A stretch of DNA of 64,000 nt from Gemmatimonadota bacterium (lineage in GTDB: Bacteria > Gemmatimonadota > Gemmatimonadetes > Gemmatimonadales > GWC2-71-9), in contig JADJPD010000029.1 in NCBI GenBank assembly GCA_016713435.1, positions 8,267 through 72,266 on the forward strand. The letters run 5' to 3'. Numbering within the stretch: position 1 is the first letter of the stretch; each line of letters starts with the position of its first letter. The notes below the pieces were generated by a model, which was not told the origin of the DNA, ran no database searches, and saw only the letters and a list, made by a program, of their open reading frames with translations. Made by a program: the position numbers and the translations under genes. Shown here piece after piece: positions 38,776-49,200 of the stretch.

Positions 38776-40116
38776 TCAGTCGATCGGCAGCCAGCTCGGG
38801 ACCGACGCCGGGACTTCGTTGGAGAGATCCGCGGCCGCAGGGTCGGTGAGCGCGCCGAGGAACGCCACGATGTCGTCCACGTCCGCGTCGTTGATGGTGA
38901 GCGGGGTGGCCACGAACTGGTCCAGCGTGGCGAGGATGTCGGTGACGTCCTGCGGCGTACTCCGCACGGTGGCCTGGAGCGCGGCGGGCAACTGGGTGAC
39001 ATCGTAGCCGGCCAGCGCCTGCTGCACGTTGACGTAGTGCTTGACCGCGGCACGGAGCGTGGCGTAGGCGCCGTTGTGCATGTAGGGCGCGGTGAGCGTC
39101 ACGTTCCGCAGCGGCGGCGTCCGGAACGCGTAGCGCTCGCTCGGCGTCCCGGTGACGTTCTCGCGCCCGTGGTCCACCCCCGGCCCGTTGGTGCCCGGCC
39201 CGAACTGCGGGATGGCGATGTTGTGGAACTTCTGGTCGGTGAAGAGCGGGCCGCCGTGGCACTTGGCGCAGTTGGCCGTGCCGTAGAAGAGGATGGCGCC
39301 GCGCTTCTCCTGGTCGGTGAGCGCATCCTTGTTGCCGGCCAGGTACTCATCGAACGGCGTGTTGACCCGCGTCCACGCCTTGATCTCGAACGCCGCGATG
39401 GCGTTGGCCACGTGGGCGATGGTGGCGCCGTGCACCGACAGGCCGTAGGCCGCCGTGAAGAGCGTGTCGTACTTCGGGATGGCGCGGAGGCGGGTCATGA
39501 TCCCGTCCCAGATCCCCGTGAAGTTGGTGTCGGCCAGGTCGGCCAGTTCGTTCTGGCCGGGCGCGCCGCGCATCTCGTCGCGGCTCGTGATCGGGAAGAG
39601 CGCCTGCGCCGCCAGCACGCTCGAGAGGCCGGGCGGGGTCTGGGCCCCGGCGGGGGTGGTGAACCCCTGCTGCACCGAGCCGCCGACGCGCGCGTCCCAG
39701 AACATGGTGCCCCACGCCGGGTAGCCACGGTTGAAGACGTCCGGCGCGTGCCGTGGGATGTCCACGCCGCCGCCGCCCCGCGTGGGCCCGCGCCCCGCCG
39801 CCCCCTGGCCCAACGAGAGCGTCCGGTGGTCCGTGGTGCTCTCCAGCGGGTGGTGGCAGGTGGCGCACGACATGTCGCGGTTCCCGCCCAGCTCCTTGTC
39901 GAACATGAGCGCCTGCCCCAGCGCGAACATCTCCGCCGACGGCATGTTCAGCGGGGGCAGCGGCGCCACGTTGGCGGCCTGCAGCAGCGGCGCCAGGTCG
40001 TCGTCGAGGCTCGGGGTGCCGCCGGTCTTGGAGTCGGCGGAACACGCCACGATGAGCCCGAGGAGGGGAAGCAGGCGGAACGCGCGGGGCATCAGGGCGG
40101 CTCGGGTTGGGGTCAT
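38776..40116 (-). CDS. di-heme cytochrome c peroxidase / MauG-family lipoprotein
   Basis: This periplasmic enzyme is predicted to reduce hydrogen peroxide, or to oxidise proteins in MauG fashion, using two c-type hemes. The 446 residues begin with a lipoprotein signal (FRLLPLLGLIVACSADS). Heme motifs are CATCH (about 84-88) and, in the second half, CAKCH. HNGAYATLRAAVKHY (with PYMHNGAY) gives the usual C-terminal segment. The start could be ATG 40116 or 40092; both keep the signal peptide. It is divergent from the aminotransferase gene with only 13 bp between the starts if 40116 is used. Confidence 0.88.
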   Translation of the reverse strand: MTPTRAALMPRAFRLLPLLGLIVACSADSKTGGTPSLDDDLAPLLQAANVAPLPPLNMPSAEMFALGQALMFDKELGGNRDMSCATCHHPLESTTDHRTLSLGQGAAGRGPTRGGGGVDIPRHAPDVFNRGYPAWGTMFWDARVGGSVQQGFTTPAGAQTPPGLSSVLAAQALFPITSRDEMRGAPGQNELADLADTNFTGIWDGIMTRLRAIPKYDTLFTAAYGLSVHGATIAHVANAIAAFEIKAWTRVNTPFDEYLAGNKDALTDQEKRGAILFYGTANCAKCHGGPLFTDQKFHNIAIPQFGPGTNGPGVDHGRENVTGTPSERYAFRTPPLRNVTLTAPYMHNGAYATLRAAVKHYVNVQQALAGYDVTQLPAALQATVRSTPQDVTDILATLDQFVATPLTINDADVDDIVAFLGALTDPAAADLSNEVPASVPSWLPID

Positions 40117-40119
40117 ATA

Positions 40120-40129
40120 TCTTCGAAGA
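40120..40129. promoter_or_regulatory. 10 bp palindrome between divergent starts
   Basis: TCTTCGAAGA is perfectly palindromic and fills almost all of the space between the two divergent start codons. It may be an operator for both genes or simply coincidental; it is short. Confidence 0.3.
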
Positions 40130-40774
40130 ATGTCGGGGAAGACGCCAGTCCTTGTCGAATCTGTGCGGGTCCGGGACGGCCGGGCCCCGCTCTGGCACCT
40201 GCACGTGCGCCGGCTGGCGCTGAGCTGCGAGGCGCTCAGCATCCCGTTCCCCCGGGCGCTGCTGGTTCCCAGTGACGGTGAAGACCGGGTCCACCGTCTC
40301 ACCGTGTCGCTCGGGGGGGCGGAGGTGACCACCCGTCCCGTCGGCCCGGTGGCCCCGGTGCGGCTGGTCTCGAGCGCGGTGGTGCACGAGCCGTACCCCC
40401 ACAAGCTCACCGACCGGTCGCCGTTCGAGCGGGCACAGGCCGCCGCCCGCACCGCCGGGGCCGATGACGCAATCCTTTATACCGCAGCAGGTTCCGTTGC
40501 CGAGTCGGGAATCTGGTGCCTGTTCTGGTGGGAGCCGGCGGGCCCGGCAGCCCCGGCCCTGGACCTCGGCATCCTGCCCGGGGTGTCGCGTGCGCGCATA
40601 ACCGAGCTCGCCGGCGGGGTTGCCGAGCGCCGCGTGGACCGGGCGGGCCTCCGGGGGCGTTCGCTGTTCGTGGCCAACGCGGTGCGGGGCATCGTGGCGG
40701 TGGCCGCGCTCGACGGGGAAATGGTCCCGCCGGACCCCCGGACGGAGGCGCTGGCGGCACGGTTCTGGCCTTGA
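40130..40774 (+). CDS. class-IV PLP aminotransferase (aminodeoxychorismate lyase-like)
   Basis: This 214-residue fold-type IV PLP protein is similar in outline to PabC. The family start (VLVESVRVRDGRAPLWHLHVRRL) is present. The PLP lysine is Lys92 in YPHKLTDRS, and the cofactor-site Glu is Glu125 in AESGIW. It is shorter than typical PabC (about 270 residues), mainly because the N-terminal beta-rich lobe is reduced. ATG 40130 is the first residue before the conserved region. A role in 4-aminobenzoate/folate synthesis is plausible but no other pab gene is nearby. Confidence 0.75.
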   Translation: MSGKTPVLVESVRVRDGRAPLWHLHVRRLALSCEALSIPFPRALLVPSDGEDRVHRLTVSLGGAEVTTRPVGPVAPVRLVSSAVVHEPYPHKLTDRSPFERAQAAARTAGADDAILYTAAGSVAESGIWCLFWWEPAGPAAPALDLGILPGVSRARITELAGGVAERRVDRAGLRGRSLFVANAVRGIVAVAALDGEMVPPDPRTEALAARFWP

Positions 40775-40835
40775 CCGACCCGGGGGCGGTCACTAGGTTC
40801 CCCCGGCTCTTGGAGGCGGCGGGTAACCGCCCCGT

Positions 40836-40910
40836 GGTGGTTGTAGCTCAATCGGTTAGAGCGCCGGACTGTGGCTCCGGAGGTTGCGGGTTCGATCCCC
40901 GTCAGCCACC
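40836..40910 (+). tRNA. tRNA-His (GTG)
   Basis: A full cloverleaf is visible: acceptor GTGGTTG/CAGCCAC, anticodon loop CTGTGGC (GTG) and T-loop TTCGATC. An extra G at -1 pairs with C73, the histidine identity feature. It is the first of five tRNA genes. Confidence 0.95.
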
Positions 40911-40926
40911 CTACATGACGGTCCGT

Positions 40927-40999
40927 AGGTCCGTAGCTCAATTGGTAGAGCACCGGTCTCCAAAACCGGGGGTTGGGGGTTCGATTCCCTCCGGGCCTG
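40927..40999 (+). tRNA. tRNA-Trp (CCA)
   Basis: The acceptor is AGGTCCG/CGGGCCT with G73. The anticodon stem-loop CCGGT-CTCCAAA-ACCGG gives CCA, and the T-arm TTCGATT is present. Confidence 0.95.
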
Positions 41000-41024
41000 C
41001 TCTGGAAGGTCGCTGGAAACGTAC

Positions 41025-41097
<73 letters not shown>

Positions 41098-41115
41098 TTG
41101 GGGTGGCCCCCCATC

Positions 41116-41187
41116 GGCCCCATCGTCTATCGGTTAGGACGCGACCCTTTCAAGGTTGAAAGACGGGTTCGATTCCCGTTGGGGCTA
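41116..41187 (+). tRNA. tRNA-Glu (TTC)
   Basis: The acceptor is GGCCCCA/TGGGGCT with A73, and the anticodon loop CTTTCAA gives TTC. It is adjacent to the CTC isoacceptor, so both glutamate codons are served from this cluster. Confidence 0.95.
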
Positions 41188-41225
41188 CCTGATCGGTTCG
41201 GCGCACGACAGTGCGCAGCGGGCAC

Positions 41226-41298
41226 GCGCCGCTAGCTCAATTGGCAGAGCAAGTGACTCTTAATCACTAGGTTGTAGGTTCGATTCCTACGCGGCGCA
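41226..41298 (+). tRNA. tRNA-Lys (CTT)
   Basis: The acceptor is GCGCCGC/GCGGCGC with A73. The anticodon loop CTCTTAA gives CTT, and the T-arm TTCGATT is present. It is the last tRNA of the cluster and is followed by a terminator. Confidence 0.95.
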
Positions 41299-41306
41299 CT
41301 CAGCAG

Positions 41307-41350
41307 ACGGCCCCGGCACTCCTCCGAGTGCCGGGGCCGTGTTCGTTCCT
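41307..41350 (+). terminator. terminator of the tRNA cluster
   Basis: A perfect 15 bp stem (ACGGCCCCGGCACTC / GAGTGCCGGGGCCGT, CTCC loop) is followed by GTTCGTTCCT. It lies between the tRNAs and the convergent kinase gene. Confidence 0.85.
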
Positions 41351-41364
41351 CGCACCCGCCCCGC

Positions 41365-43065
41365 TCAGTCAGCCGAGACGATGCCCCGCAGCCGGTCCAC
41401 CCAGGTGGGCTCCGGCGCCGTCACCAGCGCCGCCCGCCAGGCGCGCAGGAACTCGCCGGCATCGGCGAAGCGCGCCTCGGCGTCGGGCGCGAGCGCGCGG
41501 GTAAGGACGCGCGCCACCGGCGGGGCGACGTCAGGCAGTGATGGCGCCGCCTCCCGCTGCCGCCGGAGCACGTGCTCCACGGTGCCGCCGCCGAAGGGCG
41601 CCCAGCCGGTGAGCGCGTACGCCGCGAGCGCGGCCGCGCCGTAGAGGTCGGTGCGCTCGTCCACCGGGCGGCCCTCCACCTGCTCGGGCGGGGCGAAGCC
41701 GGGCGTCCCCGCGTGTGCCCGCCCGCCGTGCACCCCCGCGATGCCGAAGTCGCTGAGCCGCCAGTAGCGCCAGCGGTCGATCAGCACGTTCTCCGGCTTG
41801 AGGTCCAGGTGGAGCACGCCGGCCCGGTGTGCCGCCTGCAGCCCCTCCAGCAGCTGCGCGAACTGGCTCCCCACCTCCTCGATGGGCCGGGCCCCGTGGC
41901 GCGCCACCAGCGTGGCCAGGCTCCCCGATTCCGCCAGTTCCATGGTGTACCAGACGATGCCGCTGCGGGTGTCCCAGTCGTGCACCGGGATGATGGCGGG
42001 GTGCTGCAGCCGCGCCGCCATGCTCGCCTCGTGCCGGAACCGCGCGATGGCCCGCGGGTCCCGCGCCCGCTCCGCGTGCAGCAGCTTGAGCGCCACGTCC
42101 CGCTCGAGCGCGACGTCCCGCACCCGCCACACGGTGCCGGCGCCGCCCTCGCCGAGCGGGGCCAGCACCTGGTAGTCCGCCCCCACCAGCGCCTGCAGCC
42201 CCTCCGCCGTGGTGGGCACGATGCCCGGCTCCACCGCCCGGACGGGCACCGCCGCGGGGGCCTGGTCGGCCCGCTCGAGGGCGCGCAGGAACGCCGGCAG
42301 GGTGGGGAAGCGCGCCTCGCGCACCGGCGAGAGCGCCTGCGCAAAGACCGCCTGCGCCCCCGGCCCGAGCGGCAGGTGGGCCGCCGTCTCGGCGCCCACG
42401 GTGCCGGCGGGGAGGCCGGTGAGCGCCGCCACCAGCGTGCAGGCCAGCTGCCACTGGTCCGACAGCGCATCCGGCTGCCATCCCGTGGCCCACTCCGGCG
42501 CCCACGGGATGCTGCCCCGCTCCGGGGCGAGCCCCGCCGGGATCACCGCCCGCGGCAGCGCCCAGTGCCAGCCTAACAACCACACCCGCCCGCCCGGCGC
42601 CTGCCACAAGAGCTCGGGCCCGATGGCGCCGTGGCAGTCGCCCCGGTCGTGGAGCGAGGCCACGGTGCTGCCGAGCTGGCGCAGCACGTCGAGTGCGAGC
42701 ACGGGCTGCAGGGCGCCGTCGCGCGCCAGCCGGGGGGCCAGCGCCTCGCCCGCGATCCAGCGGCGCAGGTAGCCGGGGCCTCGCACCACGTTGCGGCTGC
42801 GGGCCCAGAAGTGATACGCGGTGGGAGCGCTGACGGCGTTGCGATGCGCCAGCGCGCGGGCCTCCGCCGTGAGCCACTCCGCGTGCGCCGGGTCGGGGGC
42901 GGTCACCAGGGAGAGCGACCGGCCCAGGGCATCAACCACTTCCTGGCTGTGCCGCCAGCGGTCGAGCCACACGCCTTCATGCCCCCAGCCCCACTGGCTG
43001 GGCAGCTTCCAGTCCACGAGGTGGGCCGGAAGGCTGGCGGGATTGGGGGCAGGGGTTGCGCTCAT
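41365..43065 (-). CDS. serine/threonine protein kinase with an N-terminal pseudokinase-like half
   Basis: The 566-residue product has two kinase-like halves. The second (about 290-560) is a full Hanks-type kinase: LGEGGAGTVW glycine loop, VALKLL lysine, HLDLKPENVL catalytic loop (Asp and Asn present, His-Leu-Asp instead of His-Arg-Asp), DFG in LSDFGIAG, and TPGFAPPEQ. The first half (about 30-280) keeps the outline (GDCHGAIGPELLW, VWLLGWHW) but lacks the catalytic Asp/DFG and is probably a pseudokinase. No transmembrane or sensor domain is seen, so it should be cytosolic. The start ATG 43065 is divergent from the giant lipoprotein gene. Confidence 0.85.
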   Translation of the reverse strand: MSATPAPNPASLPAHLVDWKLPSQWGWGHEGVWLDRWRHSQEVVDALGRSLSLVTAPDPAHAEWLTAEARALAHRNAVSAPTAYHFWARSRNVVRGPGYLRRWIAGEALAPRLARDGALQPVLALDVLRQLGSTVASLHDRGDCHGAIGPELLWQAPGGRVWLLGWHWALPRAVIPAGLAPERGSIPWAPEWATGWQPDALSDQWQLACTLVAALTGLPAGTVGAETAAHLPLGPGAQAVFAQALSPVREARFPTLPAFLRALERADQAPAAVPVRAVEPGIVPTTAEGLQALVGADYQVLAPLGEGGAGTVWRVRDVALERDVALKLLHAERARDPRAIARFRHEASMAARLQHPAIIPVHDWDTRSGIVWYTMELAESGSLATLVARHGARPIEEVGSQFAQLLEGLQAAHRAGVLHLDLKPENVLIDRWRYWRLSDFGIAGVHGGRAHAGTPGFAPPEQVEGRPVDERTDLYGAAALAAYALTGWAPFGGGTVEHVLRRQREAAPSLPDVAPPVARVLTRALAPDAEARFADAGEFLRAWRAALVTAPEPTWVDRLRGIVSAD

Positions 43066-43193
43066 GGGCCGGAAGTCGATGTGAGGACTGCTCAAAGTAT
43101 CGGGGGGCCGGGTCCGGACCCAAGCCCCGGGCGGCGGCCCGGTTCTCTTCCTCCCCGGCTGGGAAGGGTGGTATCCCCCCAACGTCATACTCC

Positions 43194-43221
43194 GGGGCAT
43201 GGAACTTGTTACTTGTGCCCC
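43194..43221. promoter_or_regulatory. inverted repeat upstream of the giant lipoprotein
   Basis: GGGGCA and TGCCCC are separated by 16 bases that contain the direct repeat ACTTGT-TACTTGT. The motif lies in the 226 bp between the divergent kinase and lipoprotein genes. It is a possible operator only. Confidence 0.25.
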
Positions 43222-43291
43222 AAATCACCCCCGCCGAGGCCCCAAGTCTCGGCGCCACCGTACCATGCGCCTCTTGAGACCGGGACCCGCC

Positions 43292-46200
43292 ATGCGGAAT
43301 ACCCTGCGTTTTGCCATCCTCGCCGCCCTCTTCGTTTCGGCTGCCTGTGGGGGCGGGGACAGCTCCGGGCCCTCCGACCCGGTCCCGACCTCCCTCGCCA
43401 TCTCCGGCGGGAACAACCAGACGGCGACGGTGGGGACGGCGGTGGCGGTGGCGCCGGCGGTCCTGGTGAAGGACCAGCGCGGCAACGGCATCCCAGGCAT
43501 CACGGTCACCTTCCAGGTGGCGAGCGGGGGCGGCGCCGTCACCGGCGCCCAGGCCACCACGGACCAGGGCGGCGTGGCACGGGTGGGCAGCTGGGTCCTC
43601 GGGACCGCCACCGGCGCCAACACGCTGAACGCGGCGGTCACCGGCCTCACGGCGGTCACCTTCACGGCCACGGCAACGCCGGGCGCCCCGGCTGCCCTCT
43701 TCTTCGTGACCCCGCCGTCCGGAACCGCCAGCAGCGGCACCGCCTTCGCCCAGCAGCCTGTCCTCCAGCTCAAGGACGTCTTCGGCAACAACGCCACGAC
43801 GGCCGGCGTGCAGGTCACCGCCGCCATCGCCACCGGCGGCGGCACGCTGCTCGGCACGGCGACGGTGGCCTCGAACGCCAGCGGCGTGGTGACCTTCACC
43901 GGCCTCGGCCTCACCGGCGCCGTGGGCGCGCGGACCCTGAGCTTCACGGCCACCGGCCTGCCCGCGCTCACCTCGGGTGCCATCCAGCTCGGCGCGGGCG
44001 CGGCTGCCTCCGTGGCGGCGGTGGGAGCACCACCTTGACGGGCGTGGCGGGCGGCGCGGCGCAGGGCGGGGCCACCGTGCTCGTCAGTGACGCCAGCGCC
44101 AACCCGGTGGCGGGGGCTACCGTCACGTTCGCGATCACGGCGGGGGGCGGCTCGGTCACCGGCGGCACGGCCACCACCGATGCGCAGGGCCACGCCAGCG
44201 TCGGGTCCTGGACGCTCGGGACCGTGGCCGGCCAGGTGAACACCATGACGGCGACGGTGGGCACCCTCCCCGCCGTCAGCTTCACCGCCACCCCGACGGC
44301 CGCGGCCGCCGGCGCCCTTTCCATTACCACCCAGCCGGGCGGCACCACCGCGACGAGCGGCGCCCCGCTGGCGCCCCAGCCGGTGCTGCAGGTGACCGAT
44401 GCCTTCGGGAACGCCGTGGCGCAGGCGGGCGTGAACGTCACCGCCAGCCTCGCGAGCGGCGGCGGCACCCTCGGTGGCACCACCACCGTGGCGTCCGGCG
44501 CGGGGGGTGGCGTCACCTTCACCGACCTGGCCGTCACCGGCGCCGCCGGGGCCCGGACGCTGGCCTTCAGTGCGGCCGGGCTCACCGGCGCCACCTCCGC
44601 CAGCTTCACGCTCGGCGCGGGCGCCGCCACGACGATCGCGCTCAACGGGGGCAACAACCAGTCGGCCGCGGTGAACACCGCGGTGGCGGTGGCGCCGAGC
44701 GTCCTGGTCACGGACGCGAGCGGCAACCCCGTGAGCGGGGTGAGCGTCACCTTCGCCGTCACGGGCGGGGGCGGGGCGCTGACCGGCGCCGCGGCCACCA
44801 CCAACGCGAGCGGCATCGCCGCCGTGGGGAGCTGGACGCTCGGCACCAGCGCGGGCGCCAACACCCTCACGGCCACCAGCGCGGGCCTCGCCGGCTCGCC
44901 CGTCAGCTTCACGGCCACCGCCACGGCGGCCGGCGGTGCCAGCATCGTCGCCAACGCGGGCAACGCGCAGGTGGCCACCGTCAACACCGCGGTGGCGACG
45001 GCGCCGAGCGTCTTCGTGGCCGATGCCTTCGGCAACCCGGCCCCCGGCGTGAGCGTCACCTTCGCCGTGGCCACCGGTGGCGGCAGCGTCACCGGCGCCG
45101 CGGCCACCACCAACGCCAGCGGCATCGCCACCGTGGGGAGCTGGACGCTCGGCACGGCGGCGGGAGCCAACTCGCTCACGGCCACGGCGGCGGGCCTCAC
45201 CGGCTCGCCCGTCACCTTCACGGCCACGGGCGCGGCCGGCATCGCCAGCACCATCGCGGTCTCCGCGGGCAACGGGCAGTCGGCCACCGTGGGCAGCGCG
45301 GTGGCCACGGCCCCGCGGGTGCTGGTGGCCGACGCGTTCGGCAACCCGAAGAGCGGCGTCAGCGTCACCTTCGCGGTGGCCACCGGCGGCGGCAGCGCCA
45401 CCGGGAGCAGTGCCACCACCAACGCCAGCGGCCTCGCGTCCGTGGGCAGCTGGACGCTCGGCACGGCCACGGGCAGCAACACGCTGACCGCCACGAGCGC
45501 GGGCCTCACCGGCTCGCCCCTCACGTTCACGGCGTCGGGCACGGCGGCCGCCGCGGCGACCATCGCCCTCAACGCGGGCAACGGGCAGAGTGCCACCTCC
45601 GGCACCGCGGTCGCCGTCGCGCCCAGCGTACTGGTCAGCGACGCGTTCGGGAACCCGGTGAGCGGCGCCAGTGTCACCTTCGCCGTCGCCACGGGCGGTG
45701 GAAGCGTCACCGGCGGCAGCGCCACGAGCAACGGCAGCGGCATCGCCACGGTGGGCAGCTGGACCCTGGGCTCCGGTGCCGGCAGCAACACGCTCACGGC
45801 CACGAGCGCCGGCCTCGCCGGCTCGCCCGTCACCTTCACGGCCACCGCCACGGCGGCCTCGGCCACCGCCCTGGCGCTCACCACCCAGCCCTCCGGCTCG
45901 GCGGGGAGCGGGGTGGCGTTCGTGCAGCAGCCGGTGGTCCAGCTCCGCGACGGCTTCGGCAACGCCGTGGCGCAGGCGGGCGTGACCGTCACCGCGAGCA
46001 TCGCGACGGGCGGCGGCAGCCTCGGCGGCACCGCCGCCGTGGCCACCGACGCGCAGGGCCAGGCCGCGTTCACCAACCTGAGCATCACGGGCACCGCCGG
46101 CTCGCGCACGCTGGCGTTCAGCGCCGCCGGCCTCGCCGGCGCCACCTCGGGGCCCATCACCATCACGGCGGGCGCCGCGGCGACGATCGCGGTGAACGCG

Positions 46201-49200
46201 GGCAACAACCAGAGCGCCACGGTCAACAGCGCCGTGGCGGTCGCGCCGAGCGTGCTCGTCACCGACGCGAGCGGCAACCCGGTGAGCGGCGCCAGCGTCA
46301 CCTTCGCGGTGGCCACCGGCGGCGGCAGCGCCACCGGCCAGAGCGCCACCACCAACGCGAGCGGCATCGCCTTCGTGGGCAGCTGGACGCTCGGCACCAC
46401 GGCCGGCGCCAACACGCTCACCGCCACGAGCGCCGGCCTCGCCGGCTCGCCCGTCACCTTCACGGCCACCGGCACCGCCGGCCTCGCCACCCAGATCACC
46501 GCCTCCGCGGGCGACGGCCAGTCGGCCGCGGCGGGCACCGCGGTGGCCATCGCGCCCGCGGTCCTGGTGCGCGACGCGTTCAGCAACCCCGTCCCCGGCG
46601 CGAGCGTGACGTTCGCGATCGCGACGGGCGGCGGCAGCCTGACCGGCGCCACCGCCAGCACCAATGCGAGCGGCATCGCCACCGTCGGCAGCTGGACCCT
46701 CGGCGCCGCCGTGGGCAGCAACACCCTGACGGGGCGGACCGGCCTCCTCACGCCCGTCACCTTCACGGCCACCGGGACCACCGGCGCGGCCGCGCTCCTC
46801 ACCAAGACCGCGGGCGACAACCAGGCGGCCACGGCCGGCACCGCCGTGGGCGTGGCGCCGTCGGTCACCCTCACCGATGCCTTCGGCAACCCGGTGAGCG
46901 GCGCGAGCGTCACCTTTGCCGTGGCCACCGGCGGCGGCAGCGTCACCGGCGGCTCCGCCACCACCAACGCCAGCGGCGTGGCGACCGTCGGCAGCTGGAC
47001 CCTCGGCGCCGTGGCGGGCGGCAACACCCTCACCGCCACGGCGGGGGCGCTCAACGTCACCTTCAGCGCCACCGGCAACGCCGGCACCGCGACGACCATC
47101 GCCCTCAACGGCGGCGACGGCCAGGCCGGCAGCGTGGGTGGCACCCTCGGCACCGCCGTCAGCGTGCTGGTGCGCGATGCGGGCACCAACCCGGTGAGCG
47201 GCTACGGCGTCAGCTTCAGCGCGCAGAACGGCGGCACCGTGAACTGCGGCGGCGGCCCCGCCGCGAGCTGCCTCGCCACCACCAACGGCAGCGGCATCGC
47301 CAGCGCCAGCTGGACGCTCGGCAGCACGAGCGGCGTCCAGACGGCCACCGCGACGGCCGGCGGCCTCACCGGCTCGCCCGTCACCTTCACCGCCACGGCC
47401 ACCGCGGGCGCGGCCACGAAGCTCTCCATCACCACGCAGCCCTCGGCCTTGGCCCAGAACGGCACGGTGCTGGCGCAGCAGCCGGTGCTCCAGCTGCTCG
47501 ACGCCAACAACAACCCGGTGCTCCAGGCCGGCATCGACATCGACGCCGCCATCCAGTCCTCGGCGGTGCAGCTGGGCGGCACCACCACGGTGACCACCGA
47601 CGCCGCGGGCCAGGCCGCCTTCACGGACCTGCTCCTGCTCGGCGCCACCGGCAGCTATCCCATCCGCTTCACCTCGGGAGCCCTGACGGCCGCCACCTCG
47701 TCGAGCGTGGCCGTCACGGCCGGCGCGGCGGTGGCCATCGCCATCAACGCCGGCAACGGCCAGAGCGCCACGGCGGGCAGCAGCGTGGCGGTGGCGCCCA
47801 GCGTGAAGGTGACGGACGTCAGCGGCAACGCGGTGAGCGGGGTCAGCGTCACCTTCGCGGTGACCTCCGGCGGCGGCAGCGCCACCGGCCTCGGCGCCAC
47901 CACCAATGCCAGCGGCATCGCCACGGTGGGGAGCTGGACGCTCGGCACCGCGGCGGGCAACAACCTGCTGTCGGCCACGAGCGCCGGCCTGGCCGGCTCT
48001 CCGGTCAGCTTCACGGCGACCGGCACCGCCGGCGCGGCCACCACGCTGGCGCTCTCGGGCGGCAACGGCCAGGCCGGCGCGGCCGGCGCGGCCCTCGCCA
48101 CCCCGCTCGCGGTGCTCGTCACCGACGCCAACGGCAACCCGGTGAGCGGCACCACCATCACCTGGGCCACGGGGAGCGGCGGCTCGCTCACCCCGGCCAC
48201 CAGCCAGACGAACGCCAGCGGCATCGCCACCACGAGCTGGACGCTCGGCGGTGCCACCGGGGCGCAGGGGGCCACCGCCACCGCCGCGGGCCTCGCGGGC
48301 TCACCCGTCAGCTTCAGTGCCACCGCCACGGCGGCCGGCGCCGCCACCCTCGCCCTCGACGCGGGCGACAACCAGGCGGCCACGGCGGGCAGCGCGGTGG
48401 CCACGGCGCCGAGCGTGCTGGTCAGCGACGCCTTCGGCAACCCGGTGAGCGGCGTCGCCGTCACCTTCGCCGTGGCCTCGGGCGGCGGCAGCGTCACCGG
48501 CGGCAGCGCCACCACCAACGCCAGCGGCATCGCCACGGTGGGCAGCTGGACGCTCGGCGGCACCGCCGGCGCCAACACGCTCACCGCCACGAGCGCGGGC
48601 CTGGCGGGCTCGCCCGTCACCTTCACCGCCACCGGCACGGCCGGCACCGCGGCGAGTCTCGCGCTCAATGCCGGCACCGGCCAGACGGCCACCGTCGGCG
48701 TGGCCGTGGCCACCCGGCCGAGTGTCGTGGTGCGCGACGCCTTCAGCAACCCGGTCAGCGGCGTGACGGTCACCTTTGCCGTGGCCACCGGCGGCGGCAG
48801 CGTCTCGGGCGGCAGCGCCACCACCAATGCGAGCGGCATCGCCACCGTGGGCAGCTGGACGCTCGGGACCACGGCGGGCAGCAACAGCCTCACGGCTACC
48901 AGCGCGGGCCTGACCGGGTCACCCGTCACCTTCACGGCCACCGGCACGGCCGCAGCCGCCACGACCATCGCGCTCAACGCCGGCAACGGCCAGAGCGCCA
49001 CGGCGGGCACCGCGGTGGCCACGGCGCCGAGCGTGCTGGTCACCGACCAGTACGGCAATGCGCGGAGCGGGGTGAGTGTCACCTTCGCGGTGGCCACGGG
49101 CGGCGGCAGCGTCACCGGCGGCGCCGCCACCACCAACGCGGGCGGCATCGCCACGGTGGGCAGCTGGACGCTCGGCGGCACGGCGGGCAGCAACACGCTC

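Noticed and set aside
42631..43290. N-terminal extension of the giant ORF frame back to 42631
   Set aside because: It overlaps the kinase gene antisense, with low-complexity translation. The real signal peptide lies at 43292 in another frame and is joined by a one-base fix at 44023.
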